Positions 46,325 to 59,512 of a stretch of DNA of 64,000 bases are shown here, in pieces. The notes beneath the pieces were generated by a model. The model did no database searches and had not been told where the DNA came from. It saw only the letters and a list, made by a program, of their open reading frames with translations. The position numbers and the translations under genes were made by a program. Source of the DNA: Xenopus tropicalis (taxonomy: Eukaryota; Chordata; Amphibia; Anura; Pipidae); NCBI RefSeq assembly GCF_000004195.4, contig NC_030682.2, forward strand, positions 133,692,234-133,756,233, written 5' to 3'. Each line of letters opens with the position of its first letter. Within the stretch, counting starts at the first letter, position 1.

Positions 46325-47993
46325 ATGTCATCTTTGATGTAATTCGATATATATTCATATCAATTCTTTGTTTAATACATTGTTACCCTTGTCTGTACTA
46401 CTAATTATTAGAAAGATGTTGTATGCTATATAATTGAAATATAAACCTATAGAAACATACTCTAGGAATTTTCTGGCATAGCAGGTAAGCCTTACTGTTT
46501 AAGTGAAGTAAATATAGATGGAGCACTAAATGCCTCCTTAAGTCTTTTTGAGCTGTCCTTTGAGCTGTATGGCATTTATTACATGAACTGATTTTTCAAA
46601 CTCCCAATAACTGTATGAGTTTGGCCCCCCTGAAGTTTTGCTCACAACCTGCTTGAAAATACCACTGACAAGAACATCAGTCTTTATCAACTACTAATGC
46701 TTTTCCCTCTTTTTTCATCAGAAACCCTTTGTGTGTGTTGCAACACTCTGAATCCCATAACATAACATTAATGCCCTTAAAAAACTTTGAAGTCAAAGCA
46801 CATATTGATGGTGGTTTATAAAGGGCTGCATATTAGAACATATATTTTTTAAGTACGCTATGTTCCTTAGAAATGAATAATGCAAAAATATAGCATGTGA
46901 TGTAAAACAATGAGCACATCTGGAAGAAGAAACAAAACCAATGTATAGGTCTTTATGAGAATAGGTTACAAAGAGAATGGGGGGGGGAGGGTAATGTAGA
47001 AAAAGGTTAACATTTGCCCCAGGTCATCATAACCCATAGTAATTACCCTTGCTTTCAACACATGATCAGTAAATGCCTCCTCTGGTTACTATGGGTCAGT
47101 AGACTTTGAGCCGACTGGTCTGCATCAGTGAATATCCAACATACAGTTCCTATAGGTCACTAAACAATATAGCTATACATATACTATAACCCCATATTCT
47201 AACAGTTGTAACATATTTGTATTACAAATCCTTTAAACCTAAGAAATATTACAGGGGACCTACATTTAATGACATACATAAATTAGATGAAGAAATGAAG
47301 CTTTCATTTAGCTCCTATGTCCAATGCTGAATAGCACAATAAATAACAGTGGGAATAGGTTTGTATTAAAATAACACAAGTCCTATTTAACTGGCTCATG
47401 TGGAACACAGGTTTCCTTATCCGTGTATAAATTTACCCTGACAGCAGAAACCATCGGTCGGTTATCACGCTTATCTTTACAAGTTGCCTATAAATTGAGT
47501 TTTTAGGGGCGTTTATATCAGTGCTCACTGAGAAGTAAAAATCATACATTTGCCAGTGAAATACAAATCCTAGCTTGTCCTGAATCCATAAAGGATGGTT
47601 AAATCAGCGATTGGTGGGGGGGGAGAGGAAAACACGTACAGTATAGTGATTTATTCACTATATTCACACATGGTTCCAGTGTATAAAACCTTAAATACTA
47701 ACCCTTGTAAACCCATCATGTATATAGCAGTCATGGTTATGGACTTGACTCCCTAATTCTGCACAGGACAACATGCTATTTTCTAAACAAAACATGGCGA
47801 CATTGTGGGCTTATTTATAGATTTTGAGTTTGTGAATTCAAGTTCATCCTTCTAAATTGAATAAACTTGCATATTGAATGCTCCCATATTTATTAATAAG
47901 GAAAACTTGTTAAATAAAAAAAAACTCGATATAACACCTTGAATTTTTTGAGTTTGGAAATATGGCTTGACTTTGCCTAGGACAACTCCCATA
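46325..47993. other. Intergenic, no gene recognised
   Basis: AT-rich, with G-runs near 46980 and 47620. No bounded element seen. Confidence 0.5.
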
Positions 47994-48963
47994 GGGGCAC
48001 ATTCATCAAATCAAGAGTTCAAATACCGAAATGGGTAAAATTTGGATTTGATACGATAATTTCTGAAGATCGCAAATTTGAACGATTGTAAACAGCGGAA
48101 AAACCTTTCCGACTTTGATCCTTCTATGCATGATTTTGGAAGCCTCCCGTAGGGCTCAATGGCACTCTGCAGCTCCAACCTGGCCCAAGGAAAGTCTCCC
48201 ATAGGGCTCAATGGCACTCTGCAGCTCCAACCTGGCCCAAGGAAAGTCTCCCATAGGGCTCAATGGCACTCTGCAGCTCCAACCCGGCCCAAGGAAAGTC
48301 TCCCATAGGGCTCAATGGCACTCTGCAGCTCCAACCCGGCCCAAGCAAAGCCTCCCATAGGGCTCAATGGCACTCTGCAGCTCCAACCCGGCCCAAGGAA
48401 AGTCTCCCATAGGGCTCAATGGCACTCTGCAGCTCCAACCCGGCCCAAGGAAAGTCTCCCATAGGGCTCAATGGCACTCTGCAGCTCCAACCCGGCCCAA
48501 GGAAAGTCTCCCATAGGGCTCAATGGCACTCTGCAGCTCCAACCCGGCCCAAGGAAAGTCTCCCATAGGGCTCAATGGCACTCTGCAGCTCCAACCCGGC
48601 CCAAGGAAAGTCTCCCATAGGGCTCAATGGCACTCTGCAGCTCAACCTGGCCCAAGGAAAGTCTCCCATAGGGCTCAATGGCACTCTGCAGCTCCAACCT
48701 GGCCCAAGGAAAGTCATGATACCGAAGCATGAATGAATCCAAAACGGTGCAACAATACGATTTTTGTCACACAAATTTTGTCGCAAAGTACGAAAAAACA
48801 TGTCGTGCAAAAATACATGTTTTTCCCATTACAGTACTCCTTAAAATAAGCCGAAAAATGCTCCTGCTGTTTCATAAATACTTCAAATGAAATTTGTTTT
48901 TTTGCAACAAACTTAAGCAAAACATGACAAATCGTGAAAAAGCACTAAATTGGTAAATGGGCA
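47994..48963. mobile_element. MITE of the GGGGCACATTTACTAA type carrying a 52-bp array
   Basis: Left end GGGGCACATTCATCAAATCA, then gattgtaaacagcggaaaaa and tgcatgattttggaagcctc as in the 16.4-kb element. The array follows. The right side (caatacgatttttgtc...) ends with a weak inverted match, ttggtaaatgggcat, at 48950-48963. Confidence 0.8.
48142..48714. repeat. 52-bp tandem array, 11 copies
   Basis: Same unit as 16632-17151 (CTCCCATAGGGCTCAATGGC...GCCCAAGGAAAG). It spans 573 bp. The first unit has ctcccgtag; one late unit has a 1-bp deletion (gcagctcaacc). Confidence 0.96.
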
Positions 48964-50560
48964 TGAAATTTGGAGGCTTACAGGTAAGCTAGCTTCAAAT
49001 ATTAACTCAAATGGCTAATAAATATTGTTTACTTTCTTAAAATTACCAGTTGTATGAAATTTGCAAAGATTATTAAAAGTGACATTGAAGATCTATCATC
49101 TGTATAACTCGGCATGGGGTTCAGCACTTTTATATGGTAATTGCCCTCCTGATATCCTTATGATTCACCGTAGGGGGTGCATTACCCCTTGGATATGTTC
49201 CTGACTATGACATTTTGGAATTGTTTGATAAACCGCTTCCTGATGACTACTGTTGATGTTTTACATGGTAGGCACTGGCAGTAACAAACACCGTTCTACA
49301 TCTTGCTGTATCACAGTAAAATAGAAATATTAGTTCTTTTTTTTTTTCTTGATAATCTGTCTTAGATCACCCAAGACTGTCATCAACACGTTCTTATCTT
49401 GCCTCTATGCTTCTGAGAATTTTAATAATGTGTAAAGTACAGTTTTAACTTCAGCTAAAGGGAAAATAAGAGCTTATTCCAAAACATCTGTTCAGCACAT
49501 GTCCCAGAATGATAGAAAGATATTCTTTTTTTTTCCATATATCAACCAATTTTTATAGATTAGAATTTTATCATGAAATTACACAACTATGGCACATGTC
49601 TGCTGAAGATGAAAAAAAATAATCTTCGATAACGCACAGAACAGAGCTGCAAATACTTGAAACTGGCATATATTTGTATTTTTGCAACCCAAAATGTCTT
49701 CTTCTTCCGTTGAGTTTGCCGTCTCTGGACCATTCTTGGCTCCCCGATCAGATAGCTATCCTGTAACCTCTTTAATATCATTCAAACACAAAAAGATAGT
49801 TGTAGACAGCTATAAATAACCAAAATGAAACACATTACTCGGCCATCCCTTCATGTGAACTTGCTTAGCTCTGGTGCCTATAACCGGAAACATATGTCTG
49901 CTTTGGAGTGACACACGTTGCAGAACCTAGTTAGGATGGCCGATATTTCTACAAATATACACAGTAGTGCAAACTAGGTAAAGGTGTGTGTTCGACATTG
50001 CTGAATAATCAAATCACAAAAATAACCAACATGCAACATCTGCCCTGGATTATTGATGAACAAAACATCTGGAAAGCCAGCTGCAGTTTTATTGGCGTCC
50101 ATAAGGTGGGGGGGGGGGAATACGTTTAATAAAGGTTTTCTCACAGTTTGTGTCTAATTGAATTACCCACTATATAAGGGCTAAAATATTAAATGTTCTA
50201 TCCAGTGCAATTTTCCAATTTTTGTTGTGCTACAGCCGGGGGCTATAATAATTTTAATAGAGATTTTTACCATTTGTTTAACATAGTTAACATTTTGAAG
50301 GTGCTAAATATTGAGATACAAAAATGAATAACACCAAAAGCAGACATTTGTTGGTGGCATACATAGCAGCTAATACTTGGTAAAGCCTCCTTTGGCTGCA
50401 ATGGCAGCTGTAAGTCTTTTGGGGGCAAGACTGCAGTAGTGTTTGCAAATGACTTTGTCCCTTTAGTCCAGGCCAAATTTATCCATGTTGCTCAGGTTAC
50501 TCAGCTTGTGCAAATTTTTCAAATAGTGCTTTGAAGTCTTCCACTTCTTTGATAAATAGG
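48964..50560. other. Intergenic, no gene recognised
   Basis: The phrase aaagcctcctttggctgcaa / tggcagctgtaagtctttt (50383-50420) resembles an internal part of a DNA transposon common in fishes and frogs; no ends were found. Confidence 0.45.
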
Positions 50561-52680
50561 TCAGCTGTCAAAGTGGCAGAGAGCAATTCTGGAAGAGAGT
50601 AAAAGTGTGCTATCTTGAGAGTCTTTCAACCAACAAAAATAAGAATTTGACCTCGAGAAAGTGGTAGCTCAGAAATGTCCATTGAATCTGAACGCCATTA
50701 CCTAAAAGGAATGGGTAAAAGTTGAAGTAGTTTTTTTTATCTAGAACCAACATAATTCACACTGAAATGGTAGAGATTAGGCCACCAAAACAGTCTTTTG
50801 GCCAGATCTACTGTCTTCTTGATGCCGGAATGGCTAACAAGTTTAGCATCGTAAACAGTTTTCCTTCATGAAATAAAAGTCCGTCTTTGGATGAAAGTGA
50901 CAAAAAAGAACTAGGTCCATGGAAAAACATTTTTTAAATTGTTTCAAAAGTAAAGTCTAAAGAATGAGAGAATGGTTGAGAAGCTGAATCAATAGACAAA
51001 AAAATGATATGTTATAAGACATCATAGAACCTGGACAATAGGTAATATGAATACTGAATCAGTGGTCAGTGTAGATTATAATTGGATGATTGGCTCTTTC
51101 TAAAAGATAATGCCACTCCTCTAAAGCAACTTTAATGGCCAGAAGTTCTCAATCAGATACTTCATAATTCTGTTCTGATTGGCTTAAATTCTGAGAAAAG
51201 AAGGCGACTGGACGATAGGTAATATGAATATTTAATCATTGGTCAGTGTAGATTATAATTGGATGATTGGCTCTTTCTAAAAGATAATGCCACTCCTCTA
51301 AAGCAACTTTAATGGCCAGAAGTTCCCGATCAGATACTTCATAATTCTGTTCTGATTGGCTTAATTTCCGAGAAAAGAAGGTGACTGGATAAAGATCTTC
51401 TTTAATTTCTACCCTTTCAGAAAGGGCTGCATCAACGACTGATTCCAAAGCATCAGAATAAAGGGCAAGGAGGGATCGGGGGTCAAAGAGAATTGGAACA
51501 GAAGTGAAGAGTTTCTTCAAAGTTTCAAAAGCTGTTTGTGTTTAAGGAATCCCAAAAAAACTTTTGAGAAGAATGCATGAGAATGGTAACTGGTAAGACA
51601 AGTTGCATGAAATATTTAATAATTTTTCGATAAAAATTAGTGAACCCAATGAAACACAGACTTCTTATTGGTAGGAACAGGCCAATTTATAATAGAAGAT
51701 ATTTTTTTTTTGGTTCATCTGAATTCCTTCAGAAGAAATTATGTAGCCAACAACCAAGGACTTTTCAAACTCACATTTTTCCAATTTAATGTAGAGCTGG
51801 TCTGTGCGAAGACAGTAAAGTACCTTCCTCATATGGATTCTATGTCCCTCTAAGGAATGAAAAAAAATAAGTATATAATCTAAATAAATGACCATAATAA
51901 GGTCTGTAAAATCCAGAAAAAATGCTATTGTCCTTACTAAGTTGTAAGCACCCCTGAGATCAAGCTTAGAGAAAACTTAGCTCCTCTTAAACGTTGGAAG
52001 ATCTCTGGAATGAGGGGTAAAGGATAACTTTTTTTAACAGTTTTCTTGTTTAAATGTCTGTAATCAATATAGGACTTCAGAGTTCCATCTTTCTTTTCAA
52101 CAAAGAATATCCCAGCCCCCACAGGAGAAAGAGGGATGAATAAATCCCTTGGCAAGATTTTCAGCAAGATATTCATGTTCTGACAAAGGATAAATTTGAC
52201 CAAATGAAATCTGAGCACTAGGAAGATCAATAGGACAGCCATAAATCCTATGTGGTGGTAATAAATCTGCTCCCTTCTTATCGCATCATGAAAATCCTGG
52301 TATTCCACGGCAAAAACAAATTTGTCTCCGCAAGTTAAAGACAGGGATAAAAGACTTAAATCTTTTGGATGAGGGGATGAAAGACAATGGTCAGAAAATT
52401 TCTCCTAAGAAAAGGTAAGTTCACCAGTAGTGCAATTGACCAGTGGGCTGTGTTAATGAGCCAGGTAATCCCAAAAATATAGGGAAAATTGAGAAGAGAC
52501 ATAATCAAACTTCAGGAATCTTAGTGAACTTTATTCATAACGACTAGGAGTGCAATAGTCTTATGGGTAACTGAACCAGATTTCATTTGAGAGCCATCCA
52601 CTGTCCTAAAGTTCAAGGAATTTTCTTGGTTTGCAGAGGAATGGAATTCGCTGCAGCTATCTGGGTATCCAGAAAAGAGT
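50561..52680 (-). pseudogene. Ty3/gypsy retrotransposon pol remnant
   Basis: Minus-strand fragments in order from the right: RT start ([38 protein letters not shown], about 52180-51990), RT core (YLDYILIFFHS, 51880), CEFEKSLVVGYIISSEG, RNase H (DALESVVDAALSE, PVTFFSRKLSQSEQNYEVSD, LLAIKVALEEWHYLLERA; 51520-51236), then an integrase zinc-region match (GIKKTVDLAKRLFWWPNLY, about 50800-50745). Order RT-RNaseH-IN is that of Ty3/gypsy. Several frameshifts and stops, and YLDD changed to YLDY, show it is dead. gag, protease and LTRs were not identified. Confidence 0.88.
51033..51386. repeat. 177-bp tandem duplication inside the gypsy RNase H region
   Basis: Copies 51033-51209 and 51210-51386 both run from ggacRataggtaatatgaat through agataatgccactcctct to aagaaggygactgg with few differences. 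The right copy lies in the open RNase H frame; the left is the extra copy. Confidence 0.93.
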
Positions 52681-52689
52681 AAATCATAG

Positions 52690-53063
52690 CAGGCAAATCA
52701 ACAATTTTGTCCTCCCACTATAACGACAGATACACAGCCAGAAATAGTACTGTTCTGTCCATACACCGGTGCTTGACCACTGAAATGAAAGCATAAAGCA
52801 AAAGTGTAGTACACATGCGTGACCCAAGGGTTATTGAGAAGTTGCTGAAAGATGGTGGCCATATTGAAACCCCACCAGTGCATTTGGCTTTCCTTGTCCT
52901 TAAATGGACTATTTTTAAAAAATGTATTGTAAGATTTTATGTAATAACACACAATCACCAGATATTTGTTTCAAACAGGTGACTACTTAATGATACCTGC
53001 TAATTGGTTGTTTTGTGTTACATGACCTGGTGCAAACTTTCTGATATTTATTGCAGTATTCCT
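52690..53063. other. Intergenic, no feature recognised
   Basis: Nothing supportable. Confidence 0.5.
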
Positions 53064-53482
53064 TTAAAGGGGAAGGAAAAGCTAAGTCACTTGGGGGTGC
53101 CAAAATGTTAGGCACCCCCAAGTGACTTAGATCGCTTACCTTGTACCCTGGGCTGGTGCCCCTGTACGGAGAGAACAGCACCAGCCCGGGGTAGCAGTGA
53201 GCGCTTCCTCCTTCCTTTTCGCTTGCGCGTGCATGCACAGTAGAGTGAAAAGCCGAACTCAAACAAGAAAGTCGGCTTTTCACTCTACTGCGCATGCGCT
53301 GGCCGACGGATTTCGCTGGCAGAAGAGAAAGGAAGGAGGAAGCGCTTCCTTCTACCCCGGGCTGGTGCTGTTCTCTCCGTACAGGGGCACCAGCCCGGGG
53401 TAAAAGGTAAGCGATCTAAGTCACTTGGGGGTGCCTAACATTTTGGCACCCCCAAGTGACTTAGCCTTTTCTTCTCCTTTAA
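53064..53482. mobile_element. Near-perfect palindromic TTAA-type MITE
   Basis: TTAAAGGGGAAGGAAAAGCT at left and the inverted right end (ttttcttctcctttaa), TTAA at both borders, 419 bp. The two halves are close to perfect inverted copies over about 200 bp each. Each half also contains its own hairpins: ctaagtcacttgggggtgcc / ggcacccccaagtgacttag, and ggctggtgcccc...gcaccagcccgggg. No coding capacity. It is the best-preserved member of its family here. Confidence 0.93.
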
Positions 53483-54720
53483 ACTTGAGGGCTCGTACTG
53501 ATGAGCATTTGTTTCTGCACTCCCCTGCGGTGGCGTTCCTCTGTGCTCCAGGAACAAATACATCCCATTTTTTTTCATGGGGCTGTACTAACACAGACAC
53601 GTGTAGGTGCCAAACACAGGTGGAATGCAGAATGCTGTGTTCCACCTGCGTTCGATGCTTATATGCACCTGTGTGGCACCAGAATTAAATACAGCCCTGA
53701 CTGGAACTCAGGAGAGCGCAGGAAAAAACGCTCCTCATTATGAGCCCTAATAGTGTGAGGACAGATATGGTGCAAAAGCCTGACTGGCTTTCAACATGGA
53801 AGTGCCAATGGGCACCTTTAGATTCCATGATGAAATGAAGTCATATAGTAGCGTGGGCTAAAATACTCCCCTTGCATCTTATGTGGGAAGGTCTAAGGTT
53901 CTTTTTAACTTTACATATTTTGAATGTGAAGTGTTGGAACTGAAAAAGCTTGACTGGAGTAAAATTATAAAATCATTTCAAAATTTCAGTGAAGATGTTC
54001 AGAGAAGATAAGAAAAAAGCAACAACAGAACAAAACACAACAGTTTTATAAATTAACAAAAAAATTGCCTTCACCTACCGTGTAAAATATGGTTTCATTT
54101 TCACCCTTATTTTCTTTTGGACTAACTACTTCCCATCTATTCTTGCTCTTGCATTGCCAGTCGGGAACAAAGAAAGCTTTTGTGGGGAATTTCTAATTTG
54201 TAAACATCTAGTAAAGTAATAGTCTGAGAACGCTAAGCTCATTTTGCATATGACCTGAGGTGTGTGTTGAATTTGGTTACTGATACTTTGATAGCTATTT
54301 ACTGGCAGGCATTCCGAGCAATGGAATTACTGTAAACAAGTTTCTTTATGAAATGAACATTAGATATCATGTCAGTAATTCCCTGTCAGAGATTATGAAA
54401 GGATTGTATATACGCGGTACCAGAATTTACTCAAAAAAATGCTTTCACATATGAACTTGGACTTAGGAGAAAATACATTCCTACGAAATATATAAAGCAA
54501 ATTTAAATCAAATATAGCTAATAACATCTGTAGCAACAGGATGTGGATAGTCATGGCACCAATAAAACAGGGGGTTTCATTTCCCCCCCTAAGGCAAAGG
54601 ATCGGTATATAGGCAGCTTGTTCCACTTGAATGAAATAGGAATCTATACTCTCTGTGCTTACTTCTTCCCAAACATTTTAATAGAATCACATGAACGACT
54701 AAAAAGGCATTTTAATGAGT
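53483..54720. other. Intergenic, no gene recognised
   Basis: A local inverted pair (caaacacaggtggaatgcag / ttccacctgcgttcg, 53610-53655) is present. Otherwise AT-rich and featureless to me. Confidence 0.5.
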
Positions 54721-55015
54721 TTTAAAAGAGAAGGGAAGTTGAAATCACTGGGGGTGCCTAGTTGTTAGCACCCCCAGTGACTCTAGTCACTTACCTGCTT
54801 CCTTGGACAAATGCCCCTCTTCAAAAAAATATAGAACTTCTTTGCCAGTTTCTGGACTGCACATGCTTCCAGATTTAAAAGGAGCAGAAGATGTCTGGTT
54901 CACCAGAACAAGATGGCGGCATGGTGCTCCTCGATCAGTTCCCTGGGCTTTTGTAAAGAAGAGGAGCAGGTAAGCAAGTAAAATCAAAGAGGGTGCCCCT
55001 TAGTGCTTATTCAAA
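54721..55015. mobile_element. TTAA-type MITE, right end lost
   Basis: Starts TTTAAAAGAGAAGGGAAGTT with the family's subterminal hairpin (aatcactgggggtgcc / gcacccccagtgac). The interior fades after agagggtgcccctta near 55000 with no terminal repeat. Confidence 0.75.
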
Positions 55016-58000
55016 GAACTCTTCTGTATGGGGGCCAGATGCACTCTGCAGGGTGCAGCTTTGGTAAACACAAGGCAGCCTGAATTACATGCATTACGTA
55101 GACAAAGGTTGGGGGCACCTACTAGTAGCTATTCCACTTCCTGCTGGCTGATTTCCTAGGCTTTGCCAGAGTCTGCAGCTCTCAACAATTTGCACTATAG
55201 AATGGCAGCCAATCAGCAGCTAGGTAGACGTGACAGGGAAGTACAGTTTATATTTTGTGTGTCCGAGCAAGCTATGATTGGTTACTCACATCCTACTGTG
55301 TTTAATGGAAGGACCATTAGGACATGTCTACCAGTCATTTGCAAAAAGATCTAGACTGATATCAGGTATACTTCATTCATAATTGCCTACATGTTGTGGG
55401 TGATTTTATAAAATGATATCCTTCAAATAGAGTCTTTTTTTAAAAAGACCTTACAAAGTTTATAAACAGATTATGATAACAAGACTAAGCAAGATGATGT
55501 GAGATAATGTAAAAACCCAGTTACATAATTTATTCTATTCTACAAAATACTATGAAGAGGAACTTGCAATGAGCTCTTATACAGATGTTATTACAAGGAC
55601 AAACTCACTGCTAGGACAACAGGACAGAGAGACATGAGGAGGTCTCACTGAACCTAAGGGAGGGGCAGTTATTTTGTTCCTTGACTAACATAGCAAGCTT
55701 TGAGTTTATTCCATTAATGGTCACTTTCTATATGGTTTGTATCAGAAGGTTCTTTCTCTCCACCTCTACCAAGGGAGAGGATGGCCTTCTGGGAGTGTGC
55801 AGAATAATCAGTAATATTAGCTTTCTCTCTATTAAATCACTGATAAGGTGCTATTAACCTCTGCAATCATTTTAACATCCATAATCTATTATCCTCCTAT
55901 AATCATTCTAGCTTTAGGTTTTCACAGTCTGTGTTGAGTTTGTATCTTGTTTCTATGCTTACATGGGTTTCCTTTAAACACTCCACTTTCCCACCACAGT
56001 CTAAAAACATACTGGGAGGTTAATTGGCTTCTGCTGTAACTGAACCCGATATGTGTATATGTGTCTGTGGTAGGAAAATTAGATTGTGAGCTCCACTGGG
56101 GCAGCGACTGAATGACTGAATATACTTTGTACAGCAACAAGCAATATGTTGTTACTACACAAATAAAGGATAATAATTCAAAGTTGTGGAGTAAAAGATC
56201 TGCAGACCTTGTGCTCAACTTTTCCAAATTATAGATTTTTATACAAAGCATTTTTTCTTTATTCGAGAAGATGTAATGTTATCTAGTGTTAATAACTGAA
56301 ACGACTCAACTTTTATGAATCCAGATACATAATACCAGTTAATAAATAAGAAAAAAAGGCTAAGTCCGTCTGTAAATTAGAATCTCTGGTGGCACCGCCG
56401 CTAATTTCTACAATATCTGAGACGTCTAGAAAAATGTATTCCCAAAATATAAAAAGAATTTTAATTTCCCACGGAATGGTTTCTGGCTAACGCTATGTTG
56501 ACAATAGTCAGGTTTTCTAATTACGCATCGAGAAGAATATGATGCTGCTGAAACTTCATCCATGGATGGTTTTGGTGAGAAAATATGTTCTTTTTCTCTG
56601 TTGGGGAAGATAAAACAGCCTTCAACAGATACACCATTGCAAATTTAAAAAGAAAGTGTAATCAAATTTATAGGGCCAAAACATGACAGGACTTATAGAT
56701 TTATTATGTTTATTACAAGATTAAGAGAGATATTTCTATTTCAAAAAAGCAATTTTGCTCACAGTATGGTTTCTATATATCACAACTTTACCCAGTGATC
56801 ATTTCTGTATTGACGCCTTTTTAATTTTATATTTCTTTCTTTTTCGCTCTCTAAGGCATGATCTGAATCCAACACAAAGATAATGTTTTATTTACTCAAT
56901 GTGTGTTTGGTTACAGTGTTGTAATAAGTAATAATGAAGTGGGAATTATCATCAAATCATCAAAACATAAAGTTGCATTTGTGCCTGAAAAGAGTCTGTA
57001 ATGTTTTGTAGAATAGTTATGGAAAAAATGGGCAACTTAAATTTAAGCTGGCATAGGGAAGTGTAATCAGATCATGAAAGGCTACCGCACACAAGGGGCA
57101 CTCTTTGCCAATGTATTTCAGCCAACAGAGAAGCCAGAAAAGAGGAAAGGAGACTTAGGCTTATGAAACATGGGTCACATGGTGAAATTTGTCGGTGGTG
57201 GAGTACCTCAAATCGCCACTGTTGCCTTCAAATGCTGGTGCTTATTAGTCCAGAAATGGCCCTCCAAAGCAAGGCTATGTCCACACCTTTCTATGGGACT
57301 CAAAATCCCAGAACAATTGTGCTTTCAGCTGGTCTGGAATAATGAATCCTCATATTGATTGCTTGTTATTGCATTGAACAATGGCCATGATGCCAAGATG
57401 AGTTCATTGTGAGCTTCCAAAATATAAATGCACCATATTAAATTATCCACGAAAACATCATTATAACAATATTATAAAATGTCCCGCAATATTTAGGTAC
57501 CATTAAAGCAAAACTCAACCCCTATGGTCTAAGTTCTACTTACCAAAACAAGTTTCTTGAATTGCCCAATAAACAGTGCCCTGTTCTGTTGGTTTGCTTC
57601 ATCCCACTTGAAGGATCTTATTTTTATAATACAATAGTCTCTTACTCACTGTCCCCTGGTTTTTAGCCATTCCACTGCGTGCGTGCAGCCTGCTTCCATC
57701 CCCCATGTGTCTTCCCTCTGCATGGGAAGTATGGTGATAACCAGGAAATAATGCCCAAAAGCTATTGGGCAGGAAGGCAGAAGGAAGGATTCACAGACAC
57801 CGGGAACTTATGAGAAAAGTTTATAAAAATGAGAATATAACAGTGGTCCAATATGTTTTATACTTTATATGTATGTCCTCAGAGGCATTATGATGTGCCC
57901 CAGTGGCAAGAGTGCTATTTGGTATACAGATTTTGGCCCATGCACTTAGCAGTAGCACCTTGGGCATTGGTGTGTAGCTCTGTAGGCAACATTTTGCATT

Positions 58001-59093
58001 AAAAGGGGGCACTGATAGACACATGGAAGCCCTTTACTTAATGCCTGCCATAGCTATTTGGTATATTTGGTATATGCTATTTAGTATATGCAGGTAATGG
58101 GTTCCATTGTAGTCAATAATAATAAACCCTTTCATGCTACAAGCGCTTTAATATTACATACTATAAGCTATAAAAAAGAATATTGAAACCTAATTGTAAA
58201 AAAACATCCTCTACATTTTGGTTGGGCGTTTCCAGATATGACAGTTCTCCTTTAACCTCCAGAAAAATACTATTTGTGTTGAATACTATTCATCACCCAT
58301 CTGCCATTTAGAAAAGCTCTACAACCAAACAGCTTATTGCCTCTTACACCTGTGTATTCACATAACATAATTGTCTGGTTATTTTACAGAAGTATATAGC
58401 ACCTTTCTGAAAAGCACAACTGTACATGAAACATGTTCAATGACCCCCCCAAAAAAACACTTCACAGGTGTATGGGTCTTCAAAATGCAAAAGCACCATG
58501 TGTTAAGTCTATCTAAAGCAGATTCTGCATATGAGTAAAGGGCATTGGTGCGCAGACTTTAGATAATAAAGACATATGATCTTTTTTTGCCTTTAGGATA
58601 CACACTTATGAATTGACAGCAGGGATTGGGTTTGGACTAGATTAGTCACAGGATGGCCGTGCACCAAAAAGAATGAATGTTAATAAATATAAATCTTTTC
58701 ATATTCAAATTTCTGATACATTTCTGAATGTCCCAATAAGCTCTTGGAAGTCTTTGAATCAAAACTGCAATAAGAGATTTAAAGTGATTATAGCTGACAT
58801 GCAGGGCTTACATCAGCCGCTTCTCCCATTTCTGACTAACCCGCAATTCATTACGTTTGACAGAACATTAAGAGCCGTGATGGAATCCAAAGAAAAGCAG
58901 GGAATGTGCAGGGATAGGAAAAAAAAGAGCAGAAAGCTATTATATTATTATAAAACTGTTGTTAGGCTATTTTTGTAGACTTCAGCAGTAACAACAAATG
59001 TTCAAGTGAAATAATTTCATGGGTAAAATATTTTCATGGACAGATGGTTCTAGCATGTATATTACGCATTGTGCCTTATATATGCTACATTAT
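55016..59093. other. Intergenic, no gene recognised
   Basis: About 4 kb. An L2-tail-like phrase (gattgtgagctccactgggg) is at 56083-56103. A weak TTAA-type pair may exist at 57503 (attaaagcaaaactcaaccc) and 58245 (ctcctttaacc). About 56240-57160 is AT-rich and repeat-free. No exon-like segment was recognised. Confidence 0.45.
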
Positions 59094-59512
59094 GGGGCCC
59101 ATTTACTAAACAATTTTGAGATAATTTCGTATTTTTTCTAACTTATAGAACATTTCGGAATGTATGCGAAAAGTTTGTTAAATTCCACGAAAAAATTGTA
59201 CTTTGCACAAAGAATACAAGCATTTCGGAATTTTCTGAACTTTCCTCGGGACTATCTTTTCGCCAGGTGTGATCTGTCAAGTACCATTGAGTCCTATGGA
59301 AGGCTTCCAAAGCCAGGCATGGAAGGCTTCAAACCCAGAAAGGTTTTTGTGGCGTTAACAAACTTTTCGGAATGCAATTGCGATATTTTCTTACGAATGA
59401 TTAAAGCATTGTCGAGAGATTTTAGAACATCAGAAATTATCGTGGTTACTACGAATTTATACCATATCGTGTTTTAAGCCCAGAAATAAACGGATTTTAG
59501 TAAATGTGCCCC
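59094..59512. mobile_element. MITE of the GGGGCACATTTACTAA type, array-free copy (inverted)
   Basis: GGGGCCCATTTACTAAACAA at left and the inverted right end (ttttagtaaatgtgcccc) bound 419 bp. The interior, read on the minus strand, contains ttggaagccttccatagga, ctcaatggta and a closing cgaggaaag once only. This is the segment expanded in the 16.6- and 48.1-kb copies. Confidence 0.9.
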
